The notes under the pieces were generated by a model. That model made no database searches and was not told the DNA's origin. It saw only the letters and a program-made list of their open reading frames with translations. This document shows, in pieces, positions 11,041 to 18,675 of a stretch of DNA of 64,000 nt. The position numbers and the translations under genes are program-made. Origin of the DNA: Ramlibacter paludis (GTDB lineage: Bacteria; Pseudomonadota; Gammaproteobacteria; Burkholderiales; Burkholderiaceae_C); contig NZ_JAKLTM010000003.1 in the NCBI RefSeq assembly GCF_022012305.1, forward strand, positions 620,001 through 684,000. Reading direction: 5' to 3'. Position 1 is the stretch's first letter; each line of letters opens with the position of its first letter.

Positions 11041-12240
11041 ATGTCTCTCTTCACCGCCGTCGAAATGGCGCCCCGCGACCCGATCCTGGGCCTGACCGAG
11101 CAATACGTCGCCGACACCAACTCCAAGAAGGTGAACCTGGGCGTGGGCGTCTATTACGACGACAACGGCAAGCTGCCGTTGCTGGAGTGCGTGCAGAAGG
11201 CGGAAGAGAAGATGATGGCGGCCCATGCGGCGCGCGGCTACCTGCCCATCGACGGCATCGCGGCGTACGACGCGGCCGTCAAGAGCCTGGTATTTGGGGC
11301 CGAAAGCGAGGCGGTCAAGAGCGGCCGCGTCGCCACCGTGCAAGGCCTGGGCGGCACCGGCGCGCTGAAGGTCGGCGCGGACTTCCTGAAGAAGCTCAAC
11401 CCCGCGGCCAAGGTCCTGATCAGCGACCCGAGCTGGGAGAACCACCGCGCCCTGTTCACCCAGGCCGGCTTCCCGGTCGAAACCTATCCCTACTACGACG
11501 CGGCCAAGCGCGGCATCAACTTCGACGGCATGCTGACCGCGCTGAACACCGCGGCCGCCGGCACCATCGTCGTGTTGCACGCCTGCTGCCACAACCCCAC
11601 CGGCTACGACCTGACGCCCGCCCAGTGGGACCAGGTGGTCGCCGCGGTCAAGGCGCGCAAGCTGGTCGCCTTCCTCGACATGGCGTACCAGGGCTTCGGC
11701 CAGGGCATCGCCGAAGACGGCGTGGCGGTGCAGAAGTTCATCGCCTCCGGCGAGAACTTCTTCGTGTCGACCTCCTTCTCCAAGAGCCTGAGCCTGTACG
11801 GCGAGCGCGTGGGCGCCCTCTCGGTGCTGTGCCAGGACAAGGAAGAATGCGCGCGGGTGCTGTCGCAGCTGAAGATCGTGATCCGCACCAACTACAGCAG
11901 CCCGCAGATCCACGGCGGCCAGATCGCAGCGACCATCCTCAACACGCCCGAACTGCGCGCGCTGTGGGAGAAGGAACTGGCTGCGATGCGCGTGCGCATC
12001 AAGGAAATGCGCGTCTCGCTGGTCGAGAAGCTCAAGGCCGCCGGCGTGAAGCAGGACATGGGCTTCATCGCGCAGCAGGTCGGCATGTTCAGCTATTCCG
12101 GCCTGAGCAAGGACCAGATGGTGCGCCTGCGCGACGAGTTCGGCGTGTACGGCATCGACAGCGGCCGGATCTGCGTGGCGGCGCTGAACACGAAGAACAT
12201 CGACTACGTTGCCGGCGCCATCGCCAAGGTGATGCAGTAA
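11041..12240 (+). CDS. tyrB: Aromatic/aspartate aminotransferase (class I)
   Basis: A 399-residue PLP-dependent aminotransferase of the AspC/TyrB type that exchanges amino groups between aromatic or acidic amino acids and 2-oxoglutarate. The N-terminus FTAVEMAPRDPILGLTEQY and the motif HACCHNPTGYDLT are diagnostic. The PLP lysine is K248 in STSFSKSLSLYGERVG, and the substrate carboxylate arginine is expected in the C-terminal SGRICVAALN. The ATG at 11041 gives the standard N-terminus. AspC versus TyrB specificity is not resolvable by eye, so the symbol is tentative. Confidence 0.9.
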   Translation: MSLFTAVEMAPRDPILGLTEQYVADTNSKKVNLGVGVYYDDNGKLPLLECVQKAEEKMMAAHAARGYLPIDGIAAYDAAVKSLVFGAESEAVKSGRVATVQGLGGTGALKVGADFLKKLNPAAKVLISDPSWENHRALFTQAGFPVETYPYYDAAKRGINFDGMLTALNTAAAGTIVVLHACCHNPTGYDLTPAQWDQVVAAVKARKLVAFLDMAYQGFGQGIAEDGVAVQKFIASGENFFVSTSFSKSLSLYGERVGALSVLCQDKEECARVLSQLKIVIRTNYSSPQIHGGQIAATILNTPELRALWEKELAAMRVRIKEMRVSLVEKLKAAGVKQDMGFIAQQVGMFSYSGLSKDQMVRLRDEFGVYGIDSGRICVAALNTKNIDYVAGAIAKVMQ

Positions 12241-12255
12241 GCACAACCGGCCGCC

Positions 12256-12340
12256 TTGTCATTGCGGGCCTGACCCGCAATCCAGCGACGGCGGTCGATC
12301 GAGTGCGGAGCTGGATCCCGGGTCAAGCCCGGGATGACAA
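12256..12340. repeat. Long imperfect inverted repeat, copy B of the dispersed element
   Basis: Two 31-bp arms (12256-12286 and 12310-12340) are near-complementary around a 23-bp centre. The left arm starts TTGTCATTGCGGGCCTGACC and the right arm ends GTCAAGCCCGGGATGACAA. The element occupies most of the gap between the convergent aminotransferase and dioxygenase genes. Its outer part matches the repeat at 2133-2162. It looks like a non-coding REP/MITE-like element that could form a strong hairpin and terminate transcription from both sides. Confidence 0.7.
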
Positions 12341-12342
12341 GC

Positions 12343-13227
12343 TCAAGACCAGACCACCGACCGCATCGCCATCGACATGGACTGATAACGGTCGTTGAAG
12401 AAGCGCACCTTGTCGCGCGGCTCCGCCGCCCCGGCCGCCGTCAGCAGCGGCAGGAAGTGGTCGTACGTGGGATGCGCAGCTTCCGCCAACGCCCCGAGCT
12501 TCTGGAACTCCGCCAGCTCCTTCAACGCGCCCTTCTCGATCAACGCCGCCGTCTTCCGATCGAACTCGTACGCCCAGTCATACGCCTGCATCGCGCTCGC
12601 CCCGCGCTTGCTCGCACGCAGGTTGTGCACGATGTTGCCGCTGCCCACCACCAGCACGCCGCGCTCGCGCAGCGCCCGCAACTGCCGGCCCAGTGCGTAG
12701 TGCGCCTGCGGGGTTTGCGAATAGTCGATGCTCAATTGCACGACCGGGATGTCGGCTTGGGGGAACATCGGCTTCAGCACCGACCAGGTCCCGTGGTCGT
12801 AGCCCCATTCGTGGTCGTCCAGGCCCGCGCCCAGGCCGCCGGCGATTTCACGCGCGACGGCGGGCGCGCCGGGCGCCGGGTACTCCTGGTCGAACAGCTC
12901 CTGCGGAAATCCGCCGAAATCGTGAATCGTGCGCGGCTGGGCCATTGCCGTCAGGCGGAAGCCAGGCGTGATCCAGTGCGCCGAGATGCACAGGATCAAT
13001 TGCGGCTTGGGGTAGGTCTTGCCGAATTCCGTGCCCAGCGCCTGCCAGCTGCGGCGGAACTCGTTCTCGGTGATCGCGTTCATCGGGCTGCCGTGGCCCA
13101 GGAACAGCACCGGCAGCCTCGGGCTGGCGCGCAATTTTTCCGCGGCGGAGGTCGCCGCCTGCAGCGTGCCCAGCAGCGACGAACCCGCCAGGGCTGCGGC
13201 CCCGGCGATCCAGTTTCTTCTCTTCAT
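12343..13227 (-). CDS. ygiD: Extradiol dioxygenase of the DODA/YgiD (LigB-like) family with N-terminal signal
   Basis: A 294-residue class III extradiol dioxygenase-fold protein related to E. coli YgiD (4,5-DOPA dioxygenase). Metal-site motifs are visible: VLFLGHGSPMNA, CISAHW, and the loop YDHGTWSVLKPMFP. GSGNIVHNL is a further family signature. The ATG at 13227 yields MKRRNWIAGAAALAGSSLLG, a twin-arginine-like signal, so this copy is probably exported or membrane-anchored, unlike cytoplasmic YgiD. Upstream in-frame starts would overlap the phaZ promoter. The physiological substrate is unknown; a catechol-type compound is likely. Confidence 0.85.
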   Translation of the reverse strand: MKRRNWIAGAAALAGSSLLGTLQAATSAAEKLRASPRLPVLFLGHGSPMNAITENEFRRSWQALGTEFGKTYPKPQLILCISAHWITPGFRLTAMAQPRTIHDFGGFPQELFDQEYPAPGAPAVAREIAGGLGAGLDDHEWGYDHGTWSVLKPMFPQADIPVVQLSIDYSQTPQAHYALGRQLRALRERGVLVVGSGNIVHNLRASKRGASAMQAYDWAYEFDRKTAALIEKGALKELAEFQKLGALAEAAHPTYDHFLPLLTAAGAAEPRDKVRFFNDRYQSMSMAMRSVVWS

Positions 13228-13323
13228 GTCAGCCTTGTCGTTGTGCTGTCCCATCCGAGACATTCCAAGCTCTAGAGTTCCCAACCCATCCGTAGTTTCA
13301 CCTGACCACGCTTGCGCTTCCAC

Positions 13324-13341
13324 TGGTATATTGCACTGCAA
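13324..13341 (+). promoter_or_regulatory. phaZ extended -10 promoter element with adjoining TTGCAnTGCAA palindrome
   Basis: TGGTATATT (13324-13332) is an extended -10 element 30 bases before the phaZ ATG. It runs into the palindrome TTGCACTGCAA (13331-13341). Palindromes of this TGCA-rich form are associated with the PHA-responsive repressor PhaR in related bacteria, so PhaR control of phaZ is a reasonable guess. No convincing -35 box was seen. Confidence 0.4.
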
Positions 13342-13361
13342 CAACACCTACCCAACGCAGA

Positions 13362-14714
13362 ATGCTCTACCAGATCTACGAAGCGCAGCGGTCCCTCATG
13401 GAACCGTTTGCCGATTTCGCGCAGGCTGCGTCCAAGCTTTACAGCAACCCGCTCTCGCCTTTCGGCCAGAACCCGTTCGCCCAGCGCATTTCGGCCGGCT
13501 ACGACCTGCTGTATCGCCTGGGCAAAGACTACGAGAAGCCGTCCTTCGACATCAAGACCGTCGACGTCGACGGCACCGACGTCGTCATCTACGAATCGGT
13601 CGCGATCGACAAGCCCTTCTGCGAACTGCGCCGCTTCAAGCGCTTCACGGACGACTCCGCCACGCTCGACAAGCTCAAGGGCCAGCCCGCCGTGCTGGTC
13701 GTCGCGCCCTTGTCCGGCCACTACGCCACGCTGCTGCGCGACACCGTGCGCTCGCTGCTGCGCGACCACAAGGTCTACATCACCGACTGGAAGAACGCCC
13801 GCATGGTGCCGCTGGAAGACGGCGCCTTCCACCTGGACGACTACGTCAACTATGTCCAGGAATTCATCCGCCACCTGCAGGGCCACTACGGCAACTGCCA
13901 CGTGATCAGCGTCTGCCAGCCCACCGTGCCGGTGCTGGCCGCGGTGTCGCTGATGGCCTCGCGCGGCGAGACCACGCCCCTGACGATGACCATGATGGGT
14001 GGCCCGATCGACGCGCGCAAGTCGCCGACGGCCGTCAACAACCTGGCGATGAACAAGAGCCACGACTGGTTCGAGAACAACGTCATCTACCGCGTGCCGA
14101 CCAACTTCCCGGGCGCCGGGCGCCGCGTGTATCCCGGCTTCCTGCAGCACTCCGGCTTCGTGGCGATGAACCCCGACCGCCACCTCTCCAGCCACTACGA
14201 CTACTTCAAGCACCTGATCGCCGGCGACGACGCCAGCGCCGAGGCGCACCGCCAGTTCTACGACGAGTACAACGCGGTGCTGGACATGGATGCGGACTAC
14301 TACCTCGAGACCATCGAGACGGTGTTCCAGGAGTTCAAGCTGGTCAACGGCACCTGGGAAGTCCGAAACCCGGAAGGCGAGCTCGAACTGGTGCGGCCCG
14401 AGGACATCAAGACCACGGCGCACTTCACCATCGAAGGCGAACTGGACGACATCTCCGGCAGCGGCCAGACCGAAGCCGCCCACGCGCTCTGCTACAACGT
14501 GCCGAAGGCGCGCCAGAAGCACCTGGAGGTGAAGGGCGCGGGCCACTACGGCATCTTCAGCGGCCGCCGCTGGCGCGACGTGGTCTATCCGCAGGTGCGC
14601 GACTTCATCCAGCAGTTCAACGTGGTGCCCGCCGCCCGCGGCGCGAGCCGCGCTCCGGCCAGGCAGGCCGCGGCGCGCAAGTCCGCGAAGACGGCGCGCA
14701 CCACCGCGAAATGA
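13362..14714 (+). CDS. phaZ: Intracellular polyhydroxyalkanoate (PHB) depolymerase
   Basis: A 450-residue granule-associated depolymerase that mobilises stored poly-3-hydroxybutyrate. It has no signal peptide, matching the intracellular i-PHB class. The nucleophile is C185 in SVCQPTVPVLAA, where this class uses cysteine in place of the usual lipase serine. The C-terminal histidine is in VKGAGHYGIFSGRRWR. The last 25 residues are an Ala/Arg/Lys-rich tail that could bind DNA or granules. The stop overlaps the next ATG (ATGA, 14711-14714). Carbon from PHB feeds acetoacetyl/acetyl-CoA metabolism. Confidence 0.93.
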   Translation: MLYQIYEAQRSLMEPFADFAQAASKLYSNPLSPFGQNPFAQRISAGYDLLYRLGKDYEKPSFDIKTVDVDGTDVVIYESVAIDKPFCELRRFKRFTDDSATLDKLKGQPAVLVVAPLSGHYATLLRDTVRSLLRDHKVYITDWKNARMVPLEDGAFHLDDYVNYVQEFIRHLQGHYGNCHVISVCQPTVPVLAAVSLMASRGETTPLTMTMMGGPIDARKSPTAVNNLAMNKSHDWFENNVIYRVPTNFPGAGRRVYPGFLQHSGFVAMNPDRHLSSHYDYFKHLIAGDDASAEAHRQFYDEYNAVLDMDADYYLETIETVFQEFKLVNGTWEVRNPEGELELVRPEDIKTTAHFTIEGELDDISGSGQTEAAHALCYNVPKARQKHLEVKGAGHYGIFSGRRWRDVVYPQVRDFIQQFNVVPAARGASRAPARQAAARKSAKTARTTAK

Positions 14715-15355
14715 ATGCACTGGCGGCGCGCCTGCACGCCGCCCTGCCGCAGACGCAGTGCACGCGCTGCGGCTATCCCGATTGCGCCGGCTACGCCGCC
14801 GCCATGGCCGAGGGCGCCGCGGAGATCAACCAATGCCCGCCCGGCGGCCAGGAAGGCGTCGCGCGCCTCTCCGCGCTGACGGGCCGCCCCGCCCTGCCCC
14901 TGAATCCCGCCAACGGCGTCGAAGGCCCGCGCACGCTGGCCGTGATCGACGAGGGCTGGTGCATCGGCTGCACGCTCTGCCTCGACGCCTGCCCCACGGA
15001 TGCGATCCTCGGCGGCAACAAGCGCATGCACACGGTGATCGAGGAGCACTGCACCGGTTGCGAACTGTGCGTGCCGGTGTGTCCCGTGGATTGCATTTCG
15101 CTGATCAACGCCAGCGGCGAGCGCACCGGCTGGGACGCCTGGTCGGAAGCCGACGCAGAGCGCGCCCTGCAGCGCTACGAGTTCCACCTGTTCCGCTACC
15201 GCCGCGCCGAGGGCGAGAACGCGCAGCGGCTCGAGGCCAAGGCGCAGGCGAAGCTCGCCGACCTGGCAGCCCAGACGAAGGGCGAGGACCTGGACCGCAA
15301 GCGTTCGGTCATCGAAGCGGCACTGGCGCGCGCGCGGGCGAAGCGCTCAACCTAG
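14711..15355 (+). CDS. rnfB: RnfB-like Fe-S protein
   Basis: A 214-residue iron-sulfur protein resembling RnfB/RsxB. It has a four-cysteine Fe-S domain near the N-terminus (CTRCGYPDCAGY with a later INQCPPGG) and two ferredoxin-type [4Fe-4S] motifs (WCIGCTLCLDACPTDA and HCTGCELCVPVCPVDC). The hydrophobic N-terminal helix of canonical RnfB is missing, and no other rnf gene is adjacent. It is therefore probably a soluble electron carrier rather than part of a full Rnf complex. It is translationally coupled to phaZ, and its 3' end overlaps the convergent CBS gene by nine bases. It could donate electrons to or accept them from the oxoacid:ferredoxin oxidoreductase nearby; that link is inference. 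Confidence 0.85.
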   Translation: MNALAARLHAALPQTQCTRCGYPDCAGYAAAMAEGAAEINQCPPGGQEGVARLSALTGRPALPLNPANGVEGPRTLAVIDEGWCIGCTLCLDACPTDAILGGNKRMHTVIEEHCTGCELCVPVCPVDCISLINASGERTGWDAWSEADAERALQRYEFHLFRYRRAEGENAQRLEAKAQAKLADLAAQTKGEDLDRKRSVIEAALARARAKRST

Positions 15356-15787
15356 CGCGTCGTTCACCTGCTCGTTGAATTCGGCTTGGCTCAGGGCCGT
15401 GCCGATCTCGCGCGGCAAGGCGTCGCGCACGGAGAACACGCCCAGGATCTTCCGGTCCGGACTCACGATCGGCAGGTGGCGGAAACCGCGTTCCAGCATG
15501 ATGAGCACGGCATCCGACACCTTGGTCTCGGGCGCCACGCAGACCGGGTGCGTGGTCATCACCTCGCTGGCCGGCGTCTTCTTCGGGTCGAGCGCGCGCG
15601 CCACCAGGCGGGTCATGAGGTCGCGCTCCGTCAGGATGCCCAGCAGCTTGTCGGGCGGCTCCATCACGAGAATGCTGCCGCAGTTGGCGCGGGTCATGGC
15701 GCATGCGGCTTCCCAGACGCTGGCATGCGGGCCGCAGCTCAGCACGTGCTTCTGCGAAAGCGACTGGAACACCGTGCGTTCGGCCAT
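15347..15787 (-). CDS. Tandem CBS-domain protein
   Basis: A 146-residue protein made of two CBS motifs, the first ending GILTERDLMTRLVAR and the second GVFSVRDALPREI. Paired CBS domains (a Bateman module) bind adenine nucleotides and act as energy or redox sensors for partner proteins. There is no fused catalytic domain. It lies 18 bases downstream of the oxoacid:ferredoxin oxidoreductase beta gene on the same strand, so it may be the last gene of that operon and regulate it; this is inferred only from position. Confidence 0.85.
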   Translation of the reverse strand: MAERTVFQSLSQKHVLSCGPHASVWEAACAMTRANCGSILVMEPPDKLLGILTERDLMTRLVARALDPKKTPASEVMTTHPVCVAPETKVSDAVLIMLERGFRHLPIVSPDRKILGVFSVRDALPREIGTALSQAEFNEQVNDALG

Positions 15788-15805
15788 CGATGGCTCCTTC
15801 GCGCT

Positions 15806-16861
15806 CTACCGGAGTGCGGCATTGATTTTCGCCAAAGCGGTCGCGCCTGGACAGAGCTCATTCGCATCCAGGGCATTCAGCGGACGAGCGGTCGTGTTCA
15901 GCGCGGTGTGCAGGTCCGTCGCCAGCGGGTCGACGTAAAGCAGCCCGGTCACGATCTCGCCGCGCGCCTGGTGCGACTGCATGAAAGCCATGGCGGCGAA
16001 ACGGTCGGTCGCGTCGTAGTCGGCATGCAGGCTGCGCAGGCGCAGCAGGCTGCCGTCGTGCTGGCGCACGTCGACCGCTTCGCCCGGCGCCATCTCGGCC
16101 GTGATCTCCTCGCGCGAGGAGATGAAGTCGATGCGGCTGACGGCCTCGTTGTGCTCGCGCACGTAGTCGTAGCTCTTGGTGCTGCCGGGGTGGTTGTTGA
16201 AGGCGACGCATGGACTGATCACGTCGATGAAGGCCGCCCCGCCATGCGCCATCGCGCCCTTGATCAGCGGCACCAGCTGGGCCTTGTTGCCTGAGAAGCT
16301 GCGGCCGACATAAGTGGCACCGAGTTGCAGCGCCATCGCCACGAGGTCGACCGGGCTGTCGCTGTTGACCACGCCCTTCTTGCTCTTGCTGCCGCTGTCG
16401 GCGGTGGCCGAGAACTGGCCCTTGGTGAGGCCATAGACGCCGTTGTTCTCCACGATGTAGGCCATTCGCACGCCCCGGCGCATCGCATGGGCGAACTGGC
16501 CGAGTCCGATCGAGGCCGAGTCGCCATCGCCCGAGACGCCCAGGTACAGCAGGTCGCGGTTGGCGAGGTTGGCGCCGGTCAGCACCGAGGGCATGCGGCC
16601 GTGCACGGTATTGAAGCCGTGCGAGGCGCCGAGGAAGTAGTCCGGCGTCTTCGAGCTGCAGCCTATGCCGCTCAACTTGGCCACGCGGTGCGGCTCGATG
16701 TCCAGCTCCCAGCAGGCCTGGATGATCGCGGCGGAGATCGAATCGTGGCCGCAGCCGGCGCAAAGCGTGGAGATCTTGCCTTCGTAGTCGCGCCGCGTGT
16801 AGCCGACCTTGTTGCGCTCCAGCGTCGGATGCCGCAGCGGCGGCTTGGCGATATAGGTCAT
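15806..16861 (-). CDS. korB: 2-oxoacid:ferredoxin oxidoreductase, beta subunit
   Basis: A 351-residue thiamine-diphosphate-binding subunit of a 2-oxoacid (2-oxoglutarate or pyruvate-type) ferredoxin oxidoreductase, which oxidatively decarboxylates 2-oxoacids to acyl-CoA. The cluster cysteines begin in LCAGCGHDS with another in GIGCSSKTPDYF. The ThDP/Mg motif is SGDGDSASIGLGQF, continuing NNGVYGLTKGQ. The ATG at 16861 overlaps the alpha-subunit stop (ATGA). The LTKGQ sequence is typical of KorB-like subunits, but substrate specificity cannot be fixed from sequence alone. Confidence 0.9.
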   Translation of the reverse strand: MTYIAKPPLRHPTLERNKVGYTRRDYEGKISTLCAGCGHDSISAAIIQACWELDIEPHRVAKLSGIGCSSKTPDYFLGASHGFNTVHGRMPSVLTGANLANRDLLYLGVSGDGDSASIGLGQFAHAMRRGVRMAYIVENNGVYGLTKGQFSATADSGSKSKKGVVNSDSPVDLVAMALQLGATYVGRSFSGNKAQLVPLIKGAMAHGGAAFIDVISPCVAFNNHPGSTKSYDYVREHNEAVSRIDFISSREEITAEMAPGEAVDVRQHDGSLLRLRSLHADYDATDRFAAMAFMQSHQARGEIVTGLLYVDPLATDLHTALNTTARPLNALDANELCPGATALAKINAALR

Positions 16862-18675
16862 GCCGCGGTCTCCCTGTGTGCCTGCATGTGCGCGGTGATG
16901 GCGCCGGTGATGAAGCGCGCGGTGATCGGCGTGCCGTCGTAGTGCAGCACCTTCACCAGCCGCTGCGGCGCGATGTCCAGTTCGGTCATGAGCAGCGTGC
17001 GCATCTGGGCGTCGCGGTTCTGCTCGACGACGAACACGTGCTCGTGGCGGGCGATGAAGTCGACGACATCGTCGTTGAAGGGGAAGGCGCGCACGCGCAG
17101 CGCGTCGAGCGCGATGCCTTCGGCGGCCAGCACCTCCAGCGCTTCCTGCATGGCGGGACTGGTCGAACCGAAATACAGCACGCCGAGCGGCGTTTCCCGG
17201 TCCGCGCGTTTCAGCACCGGCTTCGGCACCAGGGTCGCCGCGGTCGCGAACTTGCGCAGCAGCCGCTCCATGTTGTAGACGTAGTCCGGCCCCCGCTCGG
17301 AGTAGCGCGCATACGGGTCGCGCGTCGTGCCGCGGGTGAAGTAGGAGCCCTTGGTGGGATGCGTGCCGGGCAGCGTGCGCCAGGGCACGCCGTCGCCGTC
17401 GACGTCCTTGTAGCGCCCGAAGTCGCGTCCGGCCTCCAGCTCCGCGGCGCTCATCACCTTGCCGCGGTCGTAGGCGCCTTCCTTCCATTGGAAGGGACGG
17501 CAAAGCCGCTGGTTCATCCCGATGTCCAGGTCGGTCATCAGGAACACGGGCGTCTGCAGGCGGTCGGCCAGGTCCAGCGCCAGCGCCGCCTGCTCGAAGC
17601 ACTCGTGCGGATCTTCCGGGAACAGCAGCACGTGCTTGGTGTCGCCGTGCGAGGCATAGGCGCAGGCGAGGATGTCGGCCTGCTGCGTGCGCGTGGGCAT
17701 CCCGGTGGACGGGCCGCCGCGCTGCACGTTGATGATGGTGATCGGGATCTCGGCGAAGTACGCCAAGCCGATGAACTCGGTCATCAGCGACACGCCGGGC
17801 CCGGAGGTGGCGGTGAAGGCGCGCGCGCCGTTCCACCCGGCCCCGACGACCATGCCGATGGAGGCGATCTCGTCTTCGGCCTGGACGATGGCATAGCGGT
17901 TCTGGCCGCTCTCCGTGTCCACGCGGTAGCGGCCGCAATAGCGCTGGAAGGCTTCCGCCACGGAGGATGAAGGCGTGATCGGGTACCAGGCCGCCACCGT
18001 CGCGCCGCCGTAGACGCAACCCAGCGCCGCGGCGCTGTTGCCGTCGACGAAGATCTGGTCGCCCACGCGGTCGGCCCGCTGCACGCGCAGGCCGATGGGC
18101 GCCAGGTGCTCCTGCGCGAACTCGCGCCCGAGCTGCAGCGCCTGCACGTTGGAAGCGAGCAGCTTTTCCTTGCCCTTGTACTGCTCGCCGAACAGCTTCT
18201 CGATCACCGCAGGATCGATCCCGAGCAGCACCGACAGCGCGCCCACGTAAACGATGTTCTTGAACAGCTGGCGCTGGCGGGGATCGGCGTAGACCGCGTT
18301 GCAGATCTCGGTGAGCGGCATGCCGATCACGTGGATGTCGGGGCGGAACCGGTCCGGCGGCAGCGGCCGCGTGTTGTCGTAGAAGAGGTAGCCGCCCGGC
18401 GACAGCTCCGCCACGTCGGCGTCCCAGGTCTGCGGGTTCATCGCCACCATCATGTCGACGCCGCCGCGCCGCCCCAGCCAGCCCTGCTCGCTCACGCGCA
18501 CCTCGTACCAGGTCGGCAGGCCCTGGATGTTGCTGGGAAAGATGTTGCGCGGGCTGACCGGCACGCCCATGCGCAGGATCGCCTTGGCGAACAGTTCATT
18601 GGCGGACGCCGAACCGGACCCGTTGACGTTGGCGAACTTGACGACGAAATCGTTGACCGCTTCGATCCGGTTCAT
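16858..18675 (-). CDS. korA: 2-oxoacid:ferredoxin oxidoreductase, fused gamma-alpha subunit
   Basis: A 605-residue subunit with the gamma domain fused in front of alpha. Residues roughly 1-190 are the gamma part (GSGSASANELFAKAILRMG, then FPSNIQGLPTWYEVRV). From about 215 the alpha domain starts at DGNSAAALGCVYGGATV, followed by YPITPSSSVAEAF and QAEDEIASIGMVVGA. This KorA architecture lets the enzyme run with only two subunits. The ATG at 18675 overlaps the GltD-like gene stop (ATGA), and the 3' end overlaps korB, so all three genes are translationally coupled. Confidence 0.9.
   Translation of the reverse strand: MNRIEAVNDFVVKFANVNGSGSASANELFAKAILRMGVPVSPRNIFPSNIQGLPTWYEVRVSEQGWLGRRGGVDMMVAMNPQTWDADVAELSPGGYLFYDNTRPLPPDRFRPDIHVIGMPLTEICNAVYADPRQRQLFKNIVYVGALSVLLGIDPAVIEKLFGEQYKGKEKLLASNVQALQLGREFAQEHLAPIGLRVQRADRVGDQIFVDGNSAAALGCVYGGATVAAWYPITPSSSVAEAFQRYCGRYRVDTESGQNRYAIVQAEDEIASIGMVVGAGWNGARAFTATSGPGVSLMTEFIGLAYFAEIPITIINVQRGGPSTGMPTRTQQADILACAYASHGDTKHVLLFPEDPHECFEQAALALDLADRLQTPVFLMTDLDIGMNQRLCRPFQWKEGAYDRGKVMSAAELEAGRDFGRYKDVDGDGVPWRTLPGTHPTKGSYFTRGTTRDPYARYSERGPDYVYNMERLLRKFATAATLVPKPVLKRADRETPLGVLYFGSTSPAMQEALEVLAAEGIALDALRVRAFPFNDDVVDFIARHEHVFVVEQNRDAQMRTLLMTELDIAPQRLVKVLHYDGTPITARFITGAITAHMQAHRETAA

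Noticed and set aside
14711-15355. Part of a complete Rnf complex
   Set aside because: No rnfA, C, D, G or E gene is nearby and the N-terminal membrane helix of RnfB is missing.
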